DNA of 64,000 nt from Burkholderiales bacterium (GCA_028868855.1 JAGWTR010000009.1:1-64000), one strand, 5' to 3'. Shown: positions 10,207 through 21,691, counted from the stretch's first letter. Translations and numbers: made by a program. The notes: generated by a model from the letters alone, not told the origin.

Positions 10207-10704
10207 TCACAGCACACCAATCAGTTGCACTTCGAAAGTGACGGACTGACCGGCCAATGGGTGATTGAAATCGAACAGGGCCCATTCCTGCCCGCTGGGG
10301 TCCAGTTCGCGCAGGACGCCGGCAAAGCTGCCCTGGCCATCCGGGGTGGGGAACTGAACCACATCACCGACGTCCCAGGTTTCGCCTGGCTCAGCCATCT
10401 GGCGCAGCAGGGACACGGCCACCTTCTGGATCATCTCGGGGTTGCGGGGACCAAAGGCCTCACCGGGTTCCAACTGGATCACGGTGCGGGTGCCTTCGCG
10501 CAGGCCAATCAAGCGCGCCTCCAGGGCCGGTGACAACTCACCCAGACCCAGCGACAAAGTGGCCGGTTTTTCGATGAAGGTGTTGACGATGTCACCACCG
10601 TCCGGACCCGCCAGTCGGTAGTGCAGGGTCAGGAACGAACCGGCGTGGACCACAGGGGCGTCTTCGGCGGGCAACGGGGTCGAATCGGGGGTCACAGTGC
10701 TCAC
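10207..10704 (-). CDS. slpA: FKBP-type peptidyl-prolyl cis-trans isomerase, SlpA-like
   Basis: 165 residues with a GTG start. This is a compact FKBP domain with an inserted-in-flap domain: [13 protein letters not shown] and [20 protein letters not shown] are FKBP strands and the bulge before the active site, and [13 protein letters not shown] and [21 protein letters not shown] are the SlyD/SlpA signature. The long His-rich C-terminal tail of SlyD is absent, which favours SlpA. It is a cytosolic folding helper and proline isomerase. It ends 17 bp before ispH, as in many gamma- and betaproteobacteria, and is divergent from radC over a 69-bp spacer that must hold both promoters. Confidence 0.92.
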   Translation of the reverse strand: MSTVTPDSTPLPAEDAPVVHAGSFLTLHYRLAGPDGGDIVNTFIEKPATLSLGLGELSPALEARLIGLREGTRTVIQLEPGEAFGPRNPEMIQKVAVSLLRQMAEPGETWDVGDVVQFPTPDGQGSFAGVLRELDPSGQEWALFDFNHPLAGQSVTFEVQLIGVL

Positions 10705-10773
10705 AAAATGCTTTCTACACAGGCGGTAAAGTCGCCATTTTAGATTTCACACAGCAAATCAGGGGGTGAGACG

Positions 10774-11442
10774 GTGAAAGATCTGCCGGCGGCACTGCGT
10801 CCGCGCGAAAAAATGTTATCCATGGGGCCTCAGGCGCTGGCCGATGTCGAGTTGCTGGCGCTGCTGCTGCGCACCGGCTTGCAAGGTTTGGGTGTGCTGC
10901 AACTGGCTGAAAAAGTCCTCAATGACCTGGGTGGCGTGAGTGGTTTGCTGCACGCGCAGGGCTCGCAATTGTCGGCCATCAAGGGCCTGGGGCCGGCCAA
11001 GCGCTCCGAATTGATGGCGGTGATGGAACTGGCGCGGCGCGCCTTGAGTCGCGAGTTGAGCACGCAGCCGGTGTTCAACTCGCCGCAAACGGTGAAAGAC
11101 TACCTGCGCATCAAGCTGGGCGCGCTGCCCCACGAAGTATTTGCCGTGCTGTTTCTGGATGCGCAGCAACGCCTGATTACTTGCGAGGAAATGTTCCGTG
11201 GCAGCTTGACACAAACCAGTGTCTACCCGCGCGAGGTGGTCAAGCGTGCCCTGGCGCTCAATGCAGCCTGCGTGGTGCTGGCACACAACCACCCCTCGGG
11301 CGTGCTGGAGCCCTCGCGCGCCGATGAATTGCTCACGCAAACGCTCAAGAGCAGTCTGGCGCTGGTCGATGTGCGGGTGCTGGATCACCTCGTGGTGGGT
11401 GCGGGTGGCGCCCTGTCATTTGCCGAACGGGGCTTGCTGTAG
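10774..11442 (+). CDS. radC: RadC/YeeS JAB-domain protein
   Basis: 222 residues with a GTG start and AGGGGG upstream. An N-terminal helix-hairpin-helix region (about 25-75, containing [19 protein letters not shown]) precedes a C-terminal JAB/MPN metalloprotease-like fold with the zinc signature H-x-H-x7-S-x2-[20 protein letters not shown]. The N-terminal [20 protein letters not shown] is typical. Despite its name, RadC is not firmly a repair protein; its biochemical role remains unclear. Expressed divergently from slpA. Confidence 0.95.
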   Translation: MKDLPAALRPREKMLSMGPQALADVELLALLLRTGLQGLGVLQLAEKVLNDLGGVSGLLHAQGSQLSAIKGLGPAKRSELMAVMELARRALSRELSTQPVFNSPQTVKDYLRIKLGALPHEVFAVLFLDAQQRLITCEEMFRGSLTQTSVYPREVVKRALALNAACVVLAHNHPSGVLEPSRADELLTQTLKSSLALVDVRVLDHLVVGAGGALSFAERGLL

Positions 11443-11479
11443 GTCAAAATTGTCGCCAGCTTGAGGTAGGCTAGAGACT

Positions 11480-12157
11480 GTGAAACACGCCCGCAAGCCT
11501 TCCACCGGCACCACACTGAACGATTTCGGCGACCTCAAGCGCGCACTGCGAAAAGCTGCGCGCGAGACAGCGAGCCAGGTCGAGCGGGAACAGGCTGAAC
11601 GTGCCCAGCGAGAAGCCGAGCAGCGCGCCCGCGATGCCGAACGCGAGCTGTTCAAAGTGGCGGTGGGCCCGGTCTATGCCATGGCGCCCAGTGGCCGAGC
11701 CGCCAGCACGGCACCCCGGCCTGCCCCCATTGCCAAACAAAGGCAACTGGACGAAGCCTCGGCGCTGCAGGAGTCCTTGTCCGACGACTTTGACGTGGAC
11801 AGCCTGCTCGAGACCGACGAATCGCTGTCGTGGCGACGTCCCGAAGTGGGCGCCGACGTGGTGCGCAAGCTGCGCCGGGGCGTGTGGGCTCGTCAGGGCC
11901 AGTTAGACCTGCACGGTCTGCGCACCGACGAGGCCCGCGAGCGCCTGGGTGCCTTTCTGCGTGAAGCGCAAACCAAGGGCTGGCGCTGCGTGCGTGTCGT
12001 GCATGGCAAGGGCCTGGGCTCACCGGGACGACAACCCGTGCTCAAAGAAAAGACCCACCGTTGGCTGGTGCAGAGCGAGCGAGTGCTGGCCTTTGTTCAG
12101 GCGCGCGGGGACGAAGGTGGTGCGGGCGCCCTGGTGGTGCTGCTTAACGTGCGATGA
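11480..12157 (+). CDS. Smr-domain protein (MutS2 C-terminal-type nuclease domain)
   Basis: 225 residues with a GTG start, 37 bp after radC. A charged, probably helical N-terminal half rich in Arg, Glu and Ala (about 20-60) and a linker lead to a C-terminal Smr domain at about 138-225. LDLHGLRTDEARERLGAFL is the conserved LDLHG motif and VVHGKGLGSPG the HGxG motif. Stand-alone Smr proteins such as YdaL/SmrB bind nucleic acid and in Escherichia coli SmrB cleaves mRNA at collided ribosomes; which role applies here is not visible. It overlaps the convergent MinD-like gene by 14 bp. Confidence 0.93.
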   Translation: MKHARKPSTGTTLNDFGDLKRALRKAARETASQVEREQAERAQREAEQRARDAERELFKVAVGPVYAMAPSGRAASTAPRPAPIAKQRQLDEASALQESLSDDFDVDSLLETDESLSWRRPEVGADVVRKLRRGVWARQGQLDLHGLRTDEARERLGAFLREAQTKGWRCVRVVHGKGLGSPGRQPVLKEKTHRWLVQSERVLAFVQARGDEGGAGALVVLLNVR

Positions 12158-12974
12158 GCTTGGTGGCGATCTGCACCACGCTTTGAGCCGCAGGGCTGCC
12201 TGGCATCAACTCCAGCAGCAACTGACGCTTCTGAACCGCCTGGCGCACAGCCTGATCGCTGGGAATATCACCCAGGAAATTGAGTTTGGGGGACAGCCCC
12301 TGGGCACCGTGCACAAAGCGGTTCACCACTTGCTGCAGTTGCCCGCAAATGGCCCGCCCGTCTCCGGCACGACCCACCTGATTGACCACCAGGTGAAGCT
12401 GCTCGCGGGACTGCTGGGACGACAGCACCTTGATGGTCGCATAGGCGTCCGTCATCGCGGTGGGCTCAGGTGTGGCCACGACTATGACCTCCTGCGCCAA
12501 CGACAAGGCAAACAGCACCACATCCGAAATGCCCGCCCCGGTGTCGATGATGATCACATCAAAGCGCGGCGACACCGTTTCGATGATGTTCAACAGTTGA
12601 TCGCGCACTTCAGGCGTCAATCGGGAATATTCAACCAGACCCGATCCGGCCAGCAGCACCGAGAAACCGCCCGGTGCAGGCAGGATGGCCTCTTCAAGCT
12701 GGGCCTTGCCCGTGAACACGTCGTGCAGGGTGATCTTGGGGTAGAGGTTCAAGACCACATCCAGGTTGGCCAGCCCCAGGTCAGCGTCGAGCACGAGCAC
12801 GCGCTGCCCCTGTCGGGCCAGAGCCGCCGCCAGGTTGGCGCTGACAAAGGTCTTGCCGACCCCGCCCTTGCCGCTGGTGATTGCCAGTGTGCGGGCCAGA
12901 CGTGGCAGCGTGCGAGACGTGCCGGGTGTCGTCGTGGGCTTGGTCGATTCGGAAGCGGTCATGGTCACCATCAT
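12144..12974 (-). CDS. MinD/ParA-family P-loop ATPase, FlhG-like
   Basis: 276 residues. It has a deviant Walker A TSGKGGVGKTFVSAN (about 33-47), LDADLGLANLDVVLNL (the FlhG/YlxH-type DADLGLAN signature), and a switch II region VIIIDTGAGISD. The Pro-rich N-terminal extension lacks the DQA[E]xLR motif with which true FlhG activates FlhF. There is no flhF or fliA next to it. It follows a diguanylate cyclase gene with a 4-bp ATGA overlap, so the two are coupled. Likely a spatial regulator such as of flagella, pili or chemotaxis arrays, given the adjacent cheR-cheD-cheB. The exact role is inference. Confidence 0.85.
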   Translation of the reverse strand: MMVTMTASESTKPTTTPGTSRTLPRLARTLAITSGKGGVGKTFVSANLAAALARQGQRVLVLDADLGLANLDVVLNLYPKITLHDVFTGKAQLEEAILPAPGGFSVLLAGSGLVEYSRLTPEVRDQLLNIIETVSPRFDVIIIDTGAGISDVVLFALSLAQEVIVVATPEPTAMTDAYATIKVLSSQQSREQLHLVVNQVGRAGDGRAICGQLQQVVNRFVHGAQGLSPKLNFLGDIPSDQAVRQAVQKRQLLLELMPGSPAAQSVVQIATKLIAR

Positions 12975-13870
12975 TCCGAAGTTTTCGGCAGATGATCCTC
13001 AGAACATGAGTCCGCAATTGCGTCAAATTGCCCAAAGCCCGAAAACAACATGTTTTTTTCTTCGGCACTGACCTCGGTCTGGGGCGGCGTTTCGAGACAG
13101 GTGCGGTTGCGCCCACCGGCCTTGGCGCGGTAAAGCTGCTGGTCGGCACGCTCACACCAAAAGGCTGAAGACGAGCGTACCCACTGCGGCGCAAAAGCCC
13201 CGCCAATACTGATGGTGACGGACAGCACCTGTCCGCCGATGACCACCACCGGCAGTGCGTCCACCTTCTGGCGAATCCGCTCGGCCACGGTCTGGCCAAA
13301 AGCGGGCGGGCAATTGGGCAGGATGATGGCGAACTCTTCGCCCCCGATGCGGGCCACGGTATCCATCGGTCGAACGCAGTCCAGCAAGGTGGCCGCCACG
13401 GATTGAATGACGAGGTCACCGGCGGCATGGCCGTAGGTGTCGTTGACCTTCTTGAAATGGTCGATGTCGACCACCAGCAGCAAGGCGGGCTCGCCCATGC
13501 GGGCTACCCGGTCCACCTCGCGGCCAATGGCCGCCTCGAACTGGCGCCGATTGGACAGCCCGGTGAGGGCGTCTCGGCTGGAAATGTCGCACAGGCCATC
13601 CACCACGGACTGCAACCACTCCTGCGAACCCACAACAGGCCCGTCAGGCAGATGTCTGCCCGCCTGTTTCAGGAGACTCAACGCAGACTCCAGCCGCAAC
13701 CCGGCGGCGAAAGAACCATCTGCAAGTGCGAGCGGGGCGAAATCGGAGGAAATAGGAGCCTCCAAACAGCGGGCAAAGAGAACCATGGCGCAGTCTAGCA
13801 GCGCTAGCTGGGGGCGGCGGGCAAAAAAACACTGTTTATCGGACGAACTTCCGCCCTCGTTTTTCCGCAT
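12971..13870 (-). CDS. GGDEF diguanylate cyclase
   Basis: 299 residues from the ATG at 13870 (GAGGA eight bases upstream). An internal ATG at 13786 would remove 28 residues and is a possible alternative. No membrane segment is evident. The N-terminal half (about 30-95) matches no domain I recognise. The GGDEF domain begins at DALTGLSNRRQFEAAI, carries the DIDHFKKVNDTYGH motif and an intact active-site GGEEF at 176-180. RPMD at 167-170, five residues before it, is a canonical RxxD inhibitory I-site, so an active enzyme with product feedback is expected. It would make cyclic di-GMP from two GTP. The downstream MinD-like ATPase is translationally coupled. Confidence 0.93.
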   Translation of the reverse strand: MRKNEGGSSSDKQCFFARRPQLALLDCAMVLFARCLEAPISSDFAPLALADGSFAAGLRLESALSLLKQAGRHLPDGPVVGSQEWLQSVVDGLCDISSRDALTGLSNRRQFEAAIGREVDRVARMGEPALLLVVDIDHFKKVNDTYGHAAGDLVIQSVAATLLDCVRPMDTVARIGGEEFAIILPNCPPAFGQTVAERIRQKVDALPVVVIGGQVLSVTISIGGAFAPQWVRSSSAFWCERADQQLYRAKAGGRNRTCLETPPQTEVSAEEKNMLFSGFGQFDAIADSCSEDHLPKTSE

Positions 13871-13960
13871 TTACGGCATCCTCAAGCCAGTGCAGTTCCT
13901 GACGATATCAGGAGGAGACCCAGGCCGTTCGGCTGCCTGCGTTCGCCCCATCAATCCGCC

Positions 13961-14812
13961 ATGAAAGCGTCGATGTCTGAATCCATGAGCATGGTCACCG
14001 ACCGAGAGTTCACCTTCAATGCCGGGGATTTTTCACGCGTACGCGCCCTGATCTACCAACGTGCCGGCATCAGCCTGCACGATGGCAAGCAGGCCATGGT
14101 GTACAGCCGGCTGTCGCGCCGGCTGCGTGAAACCGGGCACACCTCGTTTCAAAGCTACCTGCAATGGCTAGATGCCGCGCAAGGGGCGCAAGCCCAGCAG
14201 GAATGGCAGGAGTTCGTGAACTGCCTGACCACCAACCTGACGTCCTTCTTTCGTGAAGAGCACCATTTCCATGCACTGTCTGACTGGTTGAAGGCCCGTG
14301 GCTCGCAACCCACACGCATCTGGTGCTGCGCCGCCTCGACCGGTGAAGAGCCCTATTCACTGGCCATCACTGTGGCCGAGACCCTGGGGTTGCATGCGCC
14401 GGTCAAGATCCTGTGCAGCGACATCGACACCAAGGTGCTGGCCACCGCCTCACGTGGGGCTTACGCCGCGACCGCCCGGGGCCTGAGCCCGCAGCATCTG
14501 CGTCAGTTCTTCCTGAAAGGCAAAGGCGCCAATGAAGGGCAGATCCGGGTCAAGCCCGAGCTGGCCCGATTGGTGGAATTCCGCCCGTTCAACCTGATGC
14601 AAGAGAGCTGGTCCCTGGGCGATCCCTTTGACGTTGTGTTCTGCCGCAATGTGATGATCTATTTCGACGCGGCGACGCAGCGCAAGGTCCTGGAGCGTAT
14701 TCATCGCGTTATGAAACCCCAGGGCAAGCTTTTTGTGGGGCATTCCGAAAACTTCACCGAGTCGCGTGACCTTTTCATCTTGCGAGGCAAGACGGTCTAT
14801 GACAAGGTCTGA
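13961..14812 (+). CDS. cheR: Chemotaxis protein-glutamate O-methyltransferase
   Basis: 283 residues. CheR adds methyl groups from S-adenosylmethionine to glutamates of chemoreceptors, giving sensory adaptation. The N-terminal all-helical CheR_N domain (FNAGDFSRVRALIYQRAGIS...) is followed by the Rossmann-type methylase domain with the SAM loop AASTGEEPYSLAI and the conserved FDVVFCRNVMIYFD. The C-terminal LFVGHSENF is a strong CheR signature. No C-terminal NWETF-binding pentapeptide element is obvious. ATGs at 13961 and 13973 are both possible starts. First gene of a cheR-cheD-cheB run, divergent from the GGDEF gene over 90 bp. Confidence 0.96.
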   Translation: MKASMSESMSMVTDREFTFNAGDFSRVRALIYQRAGISLHDGKQAMVYSRLSRRLRETGHTSFQSYLQWLDAAQGAQAQQEWQEFVNCLTTNLTSFFREEHHFHALSDWLKARGSQPTRIWCCAASTGEEPYSLAITVAETLGLHAPVKILCSDIDTKVLATASRGAYAATARGLSPQHLRQFFLKGKGANEGQIRVKPELARLVEFRPFNLMQESWSLGDPFDVVFCRNVMIYFDAATQRKVLERIHRVMKPQGKLFVGHSENFTESRDLFILRGKTVYDKV

Positions 14813-14837
14813 TCCAGCTTGACCCCATGGGTTCGCG

Positions 14838-15524
14838 ATGAACAGTACGCCCATCCCCAGCACGCCCGCGGTCAGCAACATGACGGCCGAGATCACTGCG
14901 CGCAAGGACCGTCTGGCCCGCCTCAAGGCGCGTGCGCCCAAACCGGGTGAAGCCTCATTCTTTTTCTACGATGCGCACTTTCAGTCTGACGCGGTCAAGG
15001 TGCTGCCCGGCGAGTACTTCGTGTACAACGAGGACATGCTGATCACCACCACGCTGGGATCGTGCATCGCCACCTGCCTGTGGGACCGCAATGCGCGCAT
15101 CGGTGGCATGAACCACTTCATGCTGCCCGACAACAATGGCGGCGCCAGCGATTCAGGACGCTATGGCTCGTTCGCCATGGAACTGCTGATCAACGAAATG
15201 CTCAAGATGGGCGCCTCGCGCTTGACGCTGGAAGCCAAGGTATTTGGCGGAGGTGCGGTGATCAGCGGCATGAACACGATCAATGTGGGCGAGCGCAATA
15301 CCCAATTCGTGATGGACTACCTCAAGATGGAACGCATCCCACTCGTGTCCAAGGACGTGCTGGAAATCTATCCTCGCAAGGTGGTGTTCTTTCCTAAAAG
15401 TGGCAAGGCGATGGTCAAGCGCCTGATGCCCACCAACCCCGAGGCCATCCTCGCCCAGGACCGCATGGCAGCGCAGAAGGCGACCACGCCCGTGGCCTCT
15501 GGCGGTTCGATCGATCTGTTTTGA
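14838..15524 (+). CDS. cheD: Chemoreceptor glutamine deamidase
   Basis: 228 residues. CheD deamidates specific receptor glutamines to glutamates and in some bacteria binds CheC. The signature TTLGSCIATCLWDRNARIGG contains the catalytic Cys and is followed by GMNHFMLPDN with the catalytic His and by KVFGGGAVI. The N-terminal 35 residues and the C-terminal 35 are extra relative to the minimal domain. It lies between cheR (25 bp) and cheB (15 bp), the standard betaproteobacterial order. The rest of the chemotaxis cluster (cheA, cheW, cheY) is not in the window. Confidence 0.96.
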   Translation: MNSTPIPSTPAVSNMTAEITARKDRLARLKARAPKPGEASFFFYDAHFQSDAVKVLPGEYFVYNEDMLITTTLGSCIATCLWDRNARIGGMNHFMLPDNNGGASDSGRYGSFAMELLINEMLKMGASRLTLEAKVFGGGAVISGMNTINVGERNTQFVMDYLKMERIPLVSKDVLEIYPRKVVFFPKSGKAMVKRLMPTNPEAILAQDRMAAQKATTPVASGGSIDLF

Positions 15525-15539
15525 CAGGGAGCAACATCA

Positions 15540-16637
15540 ATGGTTAAAACTCGTGTGGTGGTCGTGGACGACTCGGCGCTGGTACGCAGTCTCCTGGCCG
15601 AGATCATCAACCGCCAAAGCGACATGGAGTGCGTCGGTGCGGCCGTCGATCCGCTGGTGGCGCGCGAGATGATCCGCAACCTCAACCCCGACGTGATCAC
15701 GCTGGACGTGGAAATGCCGCGCATGGACGGCATCGATTTCCTGGCCAAGCTGATGCGCCTACGCCCCATGCCGGTGGTGATGGTCTCGACGCTGACCGAG
15801 CGCGGCGCTGACGTCACGCTCAAGGCCCTGGAGCTGGGCGCCATCGACTTCGTAGCCAAGCCCAAGATCGGCGTGGCCGATGGCCTGCGTCAATTGCAGG
15901 ACGACATCACCGACAAGATCCGCATTGCCGCCAAGGCGCGCATCAGCCGTCTGTCAATGCCCGCGCCAGCGGCACCTGCCGCCACCGGTCACGAGGGCGT
16001 CGCGCCACGTCCCGCGCCAGCGAGCATGGGGCGCCTGTCCACAGAAAAAATCATCTTCATCGGGGCGTCTACGGGCGGCACCGAGGCCACCAAGGAAGTC
16101 CTGATGGCCCTGCCGGCGGATGCGCCCGGCGTGGTCATCACCCAGCACATGCCGCCGGGCTTCACCCGCAGTTATGCCACGCGCCTGGACGGGCTGTGCA
16201 AGATCAGCGTCAAGGAGGCCAGTGATGGCGAGCGGATTCTGCCCGGTCATGCCTACATTGCCCCCGGTGGCATGCACCTGAGCGTGGAGCGATCCGGCGC
16301 CAACTACCTGGCGCGGGTGCAAGACAGCGAACCGGTCAACCGCCACAAGCCCAGTGTGGAAGTGCTGTTCAAATCCGCCGCGCGCGTGGTGGGCCGCAAT
16401 GCCGTGGGCATCATGCTGACGGGCATGGGGGCCGATGGCGCCAAGGCCATGCGTGAAATGCGCGATGCGGGCGCCTACTGCGTGGCTCAGGACGAGGCCA
16501 GTTGCGTGGTGTTTGGCATGCCCCGCGAAGCCATCGCGGCCGGGGCGGTTCAAGAGGTGCTGCCCCTGAACAAAATCGCCAGCCACCTGATTGATCACCT
16601 GCGTGCCACCTCCGGCACGGCACTCAGCCGCGTCTGA
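15540..16637 (+). CDS. cheB: Chemotaxis-specific protein-glutamate methylesterase
   Basis: 365 residues. The N-terminal receiver domain ([18 protein letters not shown]) has the phosphorylatable Asp56 in [11 protein letters not shown]. After a Pro/Ala-rich linker (about 138-170) comes the methylesterase domain with the Ser nucleophile loop [33 protein letters not shown] supplying His, and [13 protein letters not shown] supplying Asp. It removes methyl groups from receptors, opposing CheR, and is activated by CheA phosphorylation. AGGGAGC lies just before the ATG. Ends 16 bp from the convergent patatin gene. Confidence 0.97.
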   Translation: MVKTRVVVVDDSALVRSLLAEIINRQSDMECVGAAVDPLVAREMIRNLNPDVITLDVEMPRMDGIDFLAKLMRLRPMPVVMVSTLTERGADVTLKALELGAIDFVAKPKIGVADGLRQLQDDITDKIRIAAKARISRLSMPAPAAPAATGHEGVAPRPAPASMGRLSTEKIIFIGASTGGTEATKEVLMALPADAPGVVITQHMPPGFTRSYATRLDGLCKISVKEASDGERILPGHAYIAPGGMHLSVERSGANYLARVQDSEPVNRHKPSVEVLFKSAARVVGRNAVGIMLTGMGADGAKAMREMRDAGAYCVAQDEASCVVFGMPREAIAAGAVQEVLPLNKIASHLIDHLRATSGTALSRV

Positions 16638-16653
16638 CGCGACAGCCCGCGCC

Positions 16654-18933
16654 TCAGGGCCGGCCGATGAACACCCGCAGCGTGGAGCCGACGCCCGGGC
16701 TGTAGCCAATGGCCCCGTACACCGGCCCCAGTGGCGTGTCCGTGCCCAGGTAAATGCTGGCCCCCTTGCGCAATTGGCCCGAGCCCAGTTCGCTGGCCCG
16801 ATTCCAGGCATTGCCCACCTCCAGACTGGTGCCCAGCACCAGGCCGCGCGTCAACGCCAGCTTGGTCAGGCGCTGCTGGTAACTCAGGCGCATCAGCGCC
16901 ACCTGGGCGCCGCTGACCTGGAACGGCGCGTAGCCCGACAACTGCAGGAAGCCACCCAGACCGTAGCGCGGCGTGGCCTGCTGGGCGCCATCGGACAGGC
17001 CCACGCGCAAATAGGCGCTCAGGGTGTGCGCACGCCAGGTTTGAACGCCCTGCGCCTGGGCCTCGAAGTGCCGCAACTCGCCCAGATCACCGACGTTGCC
17101 GCCCACGCTGCGCCCTTGCATCCAATCGCCTTCCACGCGCCAGCCATGGGTGGGGAAATAGGCATGGTCCAACTGATCAAAGACCGCCGACAAGTGCCAG
17201 CCGCGTTCGGTCCAGCGCACCGGGTGGTCCGGCCCGGTGTAGTCCGAGCCGATCAAGCGCGGGTCATCGCGCCAGGCCTCGTCCACCCAGCCAAAGCGGA
17301 ACTCGCCCAACTCGCGCCACGTCAAGCCCACATCCAGGCCGACGCGTCGCTGACGCCGCTCCAGTTGCGCGGACTGTTTGCCTTCGGGGTCGTTGTAGAG
17401 GGCGATCTGCTGGCCGCCGACCGAAGCCGAGGTGGCAAAGAAACTGCGCAGGCCATCAGGCAAGGCCCAGTCCAGCGGCCGATACCATTCGGTGCCCAAG
17501 GTCGGCGCCGAGCCCACTCGCAAGAAGTTGCGCCATTCGCTGCCATGTTCGTCCAGCCAATGCCGGTTGTGGGCCAGCTTGAGGTTGAAGGTGCTGTGAC
17601 CGCGGTTGTCCGCGCTGAAATCCAGGCCGAGTTGCAGGTAATTGGGCCCCCAAGGCTTGTCTTGCAAATCAAAGACCAGGCCCTCGCTGCCCTGTGGTGT
17701 GCGCTCCAGTCGATAGTCGGCGCGCAGGTAGTCGCCGGTGGCGGCCAGCCGGGTAGCATCGCGCTCGGCGCGGGCCACGTCAAAGGTTTGACCCGGACGG
17801 GTTTCCAGCATGTCGGCCCGGCCTTCGGGCTTGGTTTGCTCAGTGCCTTCAAAGCGCACGAACGCCAGGGTGCTGGGGCTGGCCTGCTGTTGCTGGCGGC
17901 GCGCTCTCCAACGGGCATAGGCTTCTTCACTGACCTTGAGGTTCTGCATGCGAAGCACCAGCGCCTCGGCCTGCAACTGCCCCAGCGCGACGAATTCGCG
18001 GGCCTTGTCAAAGTCGGCGGAGGTCAATTTCTCCAGCGTCGGCGCGATGAGCACATCATCGGGGTGCAAGGTGCGCAGGCTTTGCTGAACGTTCTGCTCG
18101 GTCAGAATGTTGATCATCTGCGCCGTCACACCCGTGAAGGTACTGAGGGTGTCGCGTTTGGCCAGGGGGGTGCCGATGTTGACCACAATCAGGCGTTGTG
18201 CACCCATTTGTCGGGCCACGTCGATGGGGGTGTTGTTCACCAGACCGCCGTCGCCGAGCACACGCCCATCGACCTCCACCGGCGCAAACAAACCGGGCAC
18301 GGACATGCTCGACCGCAAGGCCGTGGCCAGATCCCCATCGCTCAACACGACGGGCTGACCCGTTTCCATGTCAGTGGCCACCGCCCGGAAGGGGGTGGGC
18401 AACTGGTCAAAGCTCTTGAACTGTCGGGCCCGCAAAGTGAGGCGACGCAGATGCGATTCCAAGCCACGGCTTGACACAGGGCCCACGGGCGCTTTGATGC
18501 CCGTGGCGTCAATGCCCAGTTCGAGCAAGGGCGAGATTTCAAAGTCCTGCTCCTTGCGACGCTGCGACAACTCGCGGCGGTCGACGCGGTTGGCAAACAC
18601 ATTGCCCCAGTCCAGGCGCAACACTTCGGCCTCGATCTGCTCGGCTGACAAGCCGCTGGCATAGAGACCCCCAACGATGGCGCCCATGGACGTGCCCGCG
18701 ATCACGTCAACGGGAATGCGTTCGCGCTCCAGCACCTTGAGCACGCCCACATGGGCCAGACCGCGCGCCCCGCCGCCTGACAAGACCAGGCCGATGCGGG
18801 GGCGGGAATCCTCAGGCGCAGTGAGGCCGGGCTGGGCACCATGGGCCAGGGGCACCAACGGCGTCAGCACGACCATCAACCACCCGATCAGCGACTTCTG
18901 CTTTTTTTTCTGCGTTGCACAAGGCTGCTTCAT
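16654..18933 (-). CDS. Patatin-like phospholipase with outer-membrane barrel (PlpD/type Vd)
   Basis: 759 residues from the ATG at 18933. A long N-terminal signal peptide with a Lys-rich n-region (KKKQKSLIGWLMVVL...) ends near AHGA. The patatin domain has the oxyanion-hole loop GGGARG (53-58), the nucleophile elbow GTSMG (80-84) and the catalytic Asp in DGG (228-230), all intact. A linker and one POTRA-like domain (about 370-440, FVRFEGTEQTKPEG...) follow, then a C-terminal 16-strand-type barrel (Omp85/surface-antigen family) ending in STLRVFIGRP. This is the PlpD architecture, in which the lipase passenger is exposed or released through its own barrel. Convergent with cheB. Confidence 0.9.
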   Translation of the reverse strand: MKQPCATQKKKQKSLIGWLMVVLTPLVPLAHGAQPGLTAPEDSRPRIGLVLSGGGARGLAHVGVLKVLERERIPVDVIAGTSMGAIVGGLYASGLSAEQIEAEVLRLDWGNVFANRVDRRELSQRRKEQDFEISPLLELGIDATGIKAPVGPVSSRGLESHLRRLTLRARQFKSFDQLPTPFRAVATDMETGQPVVLSDGDLATALRSSMSVPGLFAPVEVDGRVLGDGGLVNNTPIDVARQMGAQRLIVVNIGTPLAKRDTLSTFTGVTAQMINILTEQNVQQSLRTLHPDDVLIAPTLEKLTSADFDKAREFVALGQLQAEALVLRMQNLKVSEEAYARWRARRQQQQASPSTLAFVRFEGTEQTKPEGRADMLETRPGQTFDVARAERDATRLAATGDYLRADYRLERTPQGSEGLVFDLQDKPWGPNYLQLGLDFSADNRGHSTFNLKLAHNRHWLDEHGSEWRNFLRVGSAPTLGTEWYRPLDWALPDGLRSFFATSASVGGQQIALYNDPEGKQSAQLERRQRRVGLDVGLTWRELGEFRFGWVDEAWRDDPRLIGSDYTGPDHPVRWTERGWHLSAVFDQLDHAYFPTHGWRVEGDWMQGRSVGGNVGDLGELRHFEAQAQGVQTWRAHTLSAYLRVGLSDGAQQATPRYGLGGFLQLSGYAPFQVSGAQVALMRLSYQQRLTKLALTRGLVLGTSLEVGNAWNRASELGSGQLRKGASIYLGTDTPLGPVYGAIGYSPGVGSTLRVFIGRP

Positions 18934-18952
18934 GCGGCCATTGTGCAGGGTT

Positions 18953-19498
18953 TCAGAACGCGAACTGAACGCCAGCGGAGACGGCGTTGAGCGAACCACT
19001 GCTGCCGCCCACTTCAAAGTTCGTGAGGTCCAGCGCGCCAATCACCTTGACGTTCTTGGTCACGCCATATTCGACGCCGACCCCGGCAAACAGCTTGATG
19101 GCGCTGTCGGAGGTGGTTCCAAACGCATCCTTGAGATCGGAGCTGACATTGGCCAGACCCAGGCGGGCCACCCCGGTCCACTTGGGCGAGAAGTCAAAAC
19201 GATAAGCCCCGTTGACGACGAAGGCTGTCGTTTCCACGGTGTAAGTATTGACTGAGCCCACCGAGCCTTTGGTGCCGCCAAAGTCAATGTAGGCGGCTTC
19301 AATGGCAAAGTGAGGGGCCACCGTGTAACCGCCAAAAATCTTCAAGGCGGTGTCCTGCGTGTCACAGTTGCTGAAGCGCGGGCAATCAACGCTGAAGTTA
19401 CTGAAACCCACGGTGCCGCCCACATAGGCTTGAGCAGAGGCGGCGCCGACGAACAGGGTCATGGCGGACAAAGCAGCGGCTGACATCAATTTTTTCAT
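18953..19498 (-). CDS. Small outer-membrane beta-barrel protein (OmpA-like/opacity fold)
   Basis: 181 residues with a classical Sec signal peptide (MKKLMSAAALSAMTLFVGAASA, cleavage near AQA-YVGG). Alternating amphipathic strands suggest an 8-stranded barrel: GGTVGFSNFSVDCP, LKIFGGYTVAPHFAIEAAYI, FAGVGVEYGVTKNVKVIGAL. The C-terminal AGVQFAF ends in Phe, the BAM-recognised outer-membrane signature. A Cys pair (CPRFSNC) probably forms a loop disulfide. Function not predictable beyond a porin-like or structural role. It is 19 bp upstream of the patatin gene on the same strand and may share its transcript. Confidence 0.8.
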   Translation of the reverse strand: MKKLMSAAALSAMTLFVGAASAQAYVGGTVGFSNFSVDCPRFSNCDTQDTALKIFGGYTVAPHFAIEAAYIDFGGTKGSVGSVNTYTVETTAFVVNGAYRFDFSPKWTGVARLGLANVSSDLKDAFGTTSDSAIKLFAGVGVEYGVTKNVKVIGALDLTNFEVGGSSGSLNAVSAGVQFAF

Positions 19499-19638
19499 TT
19501 GAACAATCCGTGAACGTAAGGGCTAACAGCACCATTGCTGATGCGCGCAGTCTTTCACGTCACCACAGCTTGATCAATCGCTCAAGCCGATGGAAATTGT
19601 CTCAAACGGTTATTGCTGTGCGAATAAACAACTGCATG

Positions 19639-19667
19639 AAAAAAGGGCCGCATCGCTGCGGCCCTTT
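19639..19667 (-). terminator. Intrinsic terminator of groESL
   Basis: A perfect 11-bp stem (AAAGGGCCGCA / TGCGGCCCTTT) with a TCGC loop lies about 30 bp after the groEL stop. On the minus strand the T-run continues to six residues (TTTTTTCAT). Confidence 0.85.
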
Positions 19668-19697
19668 GTTAGATGAGCTGGAAGGCTCAGGCAGGCA

Positions 19698-21691
<1,994 letters not shown>

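Noticed and set aside
16591..18474. 627-codon plus-strand open frame over the patatin gene
   Set aside because: GC-rich antisense shadow; the minus product has intact patatin and barrel motifs.
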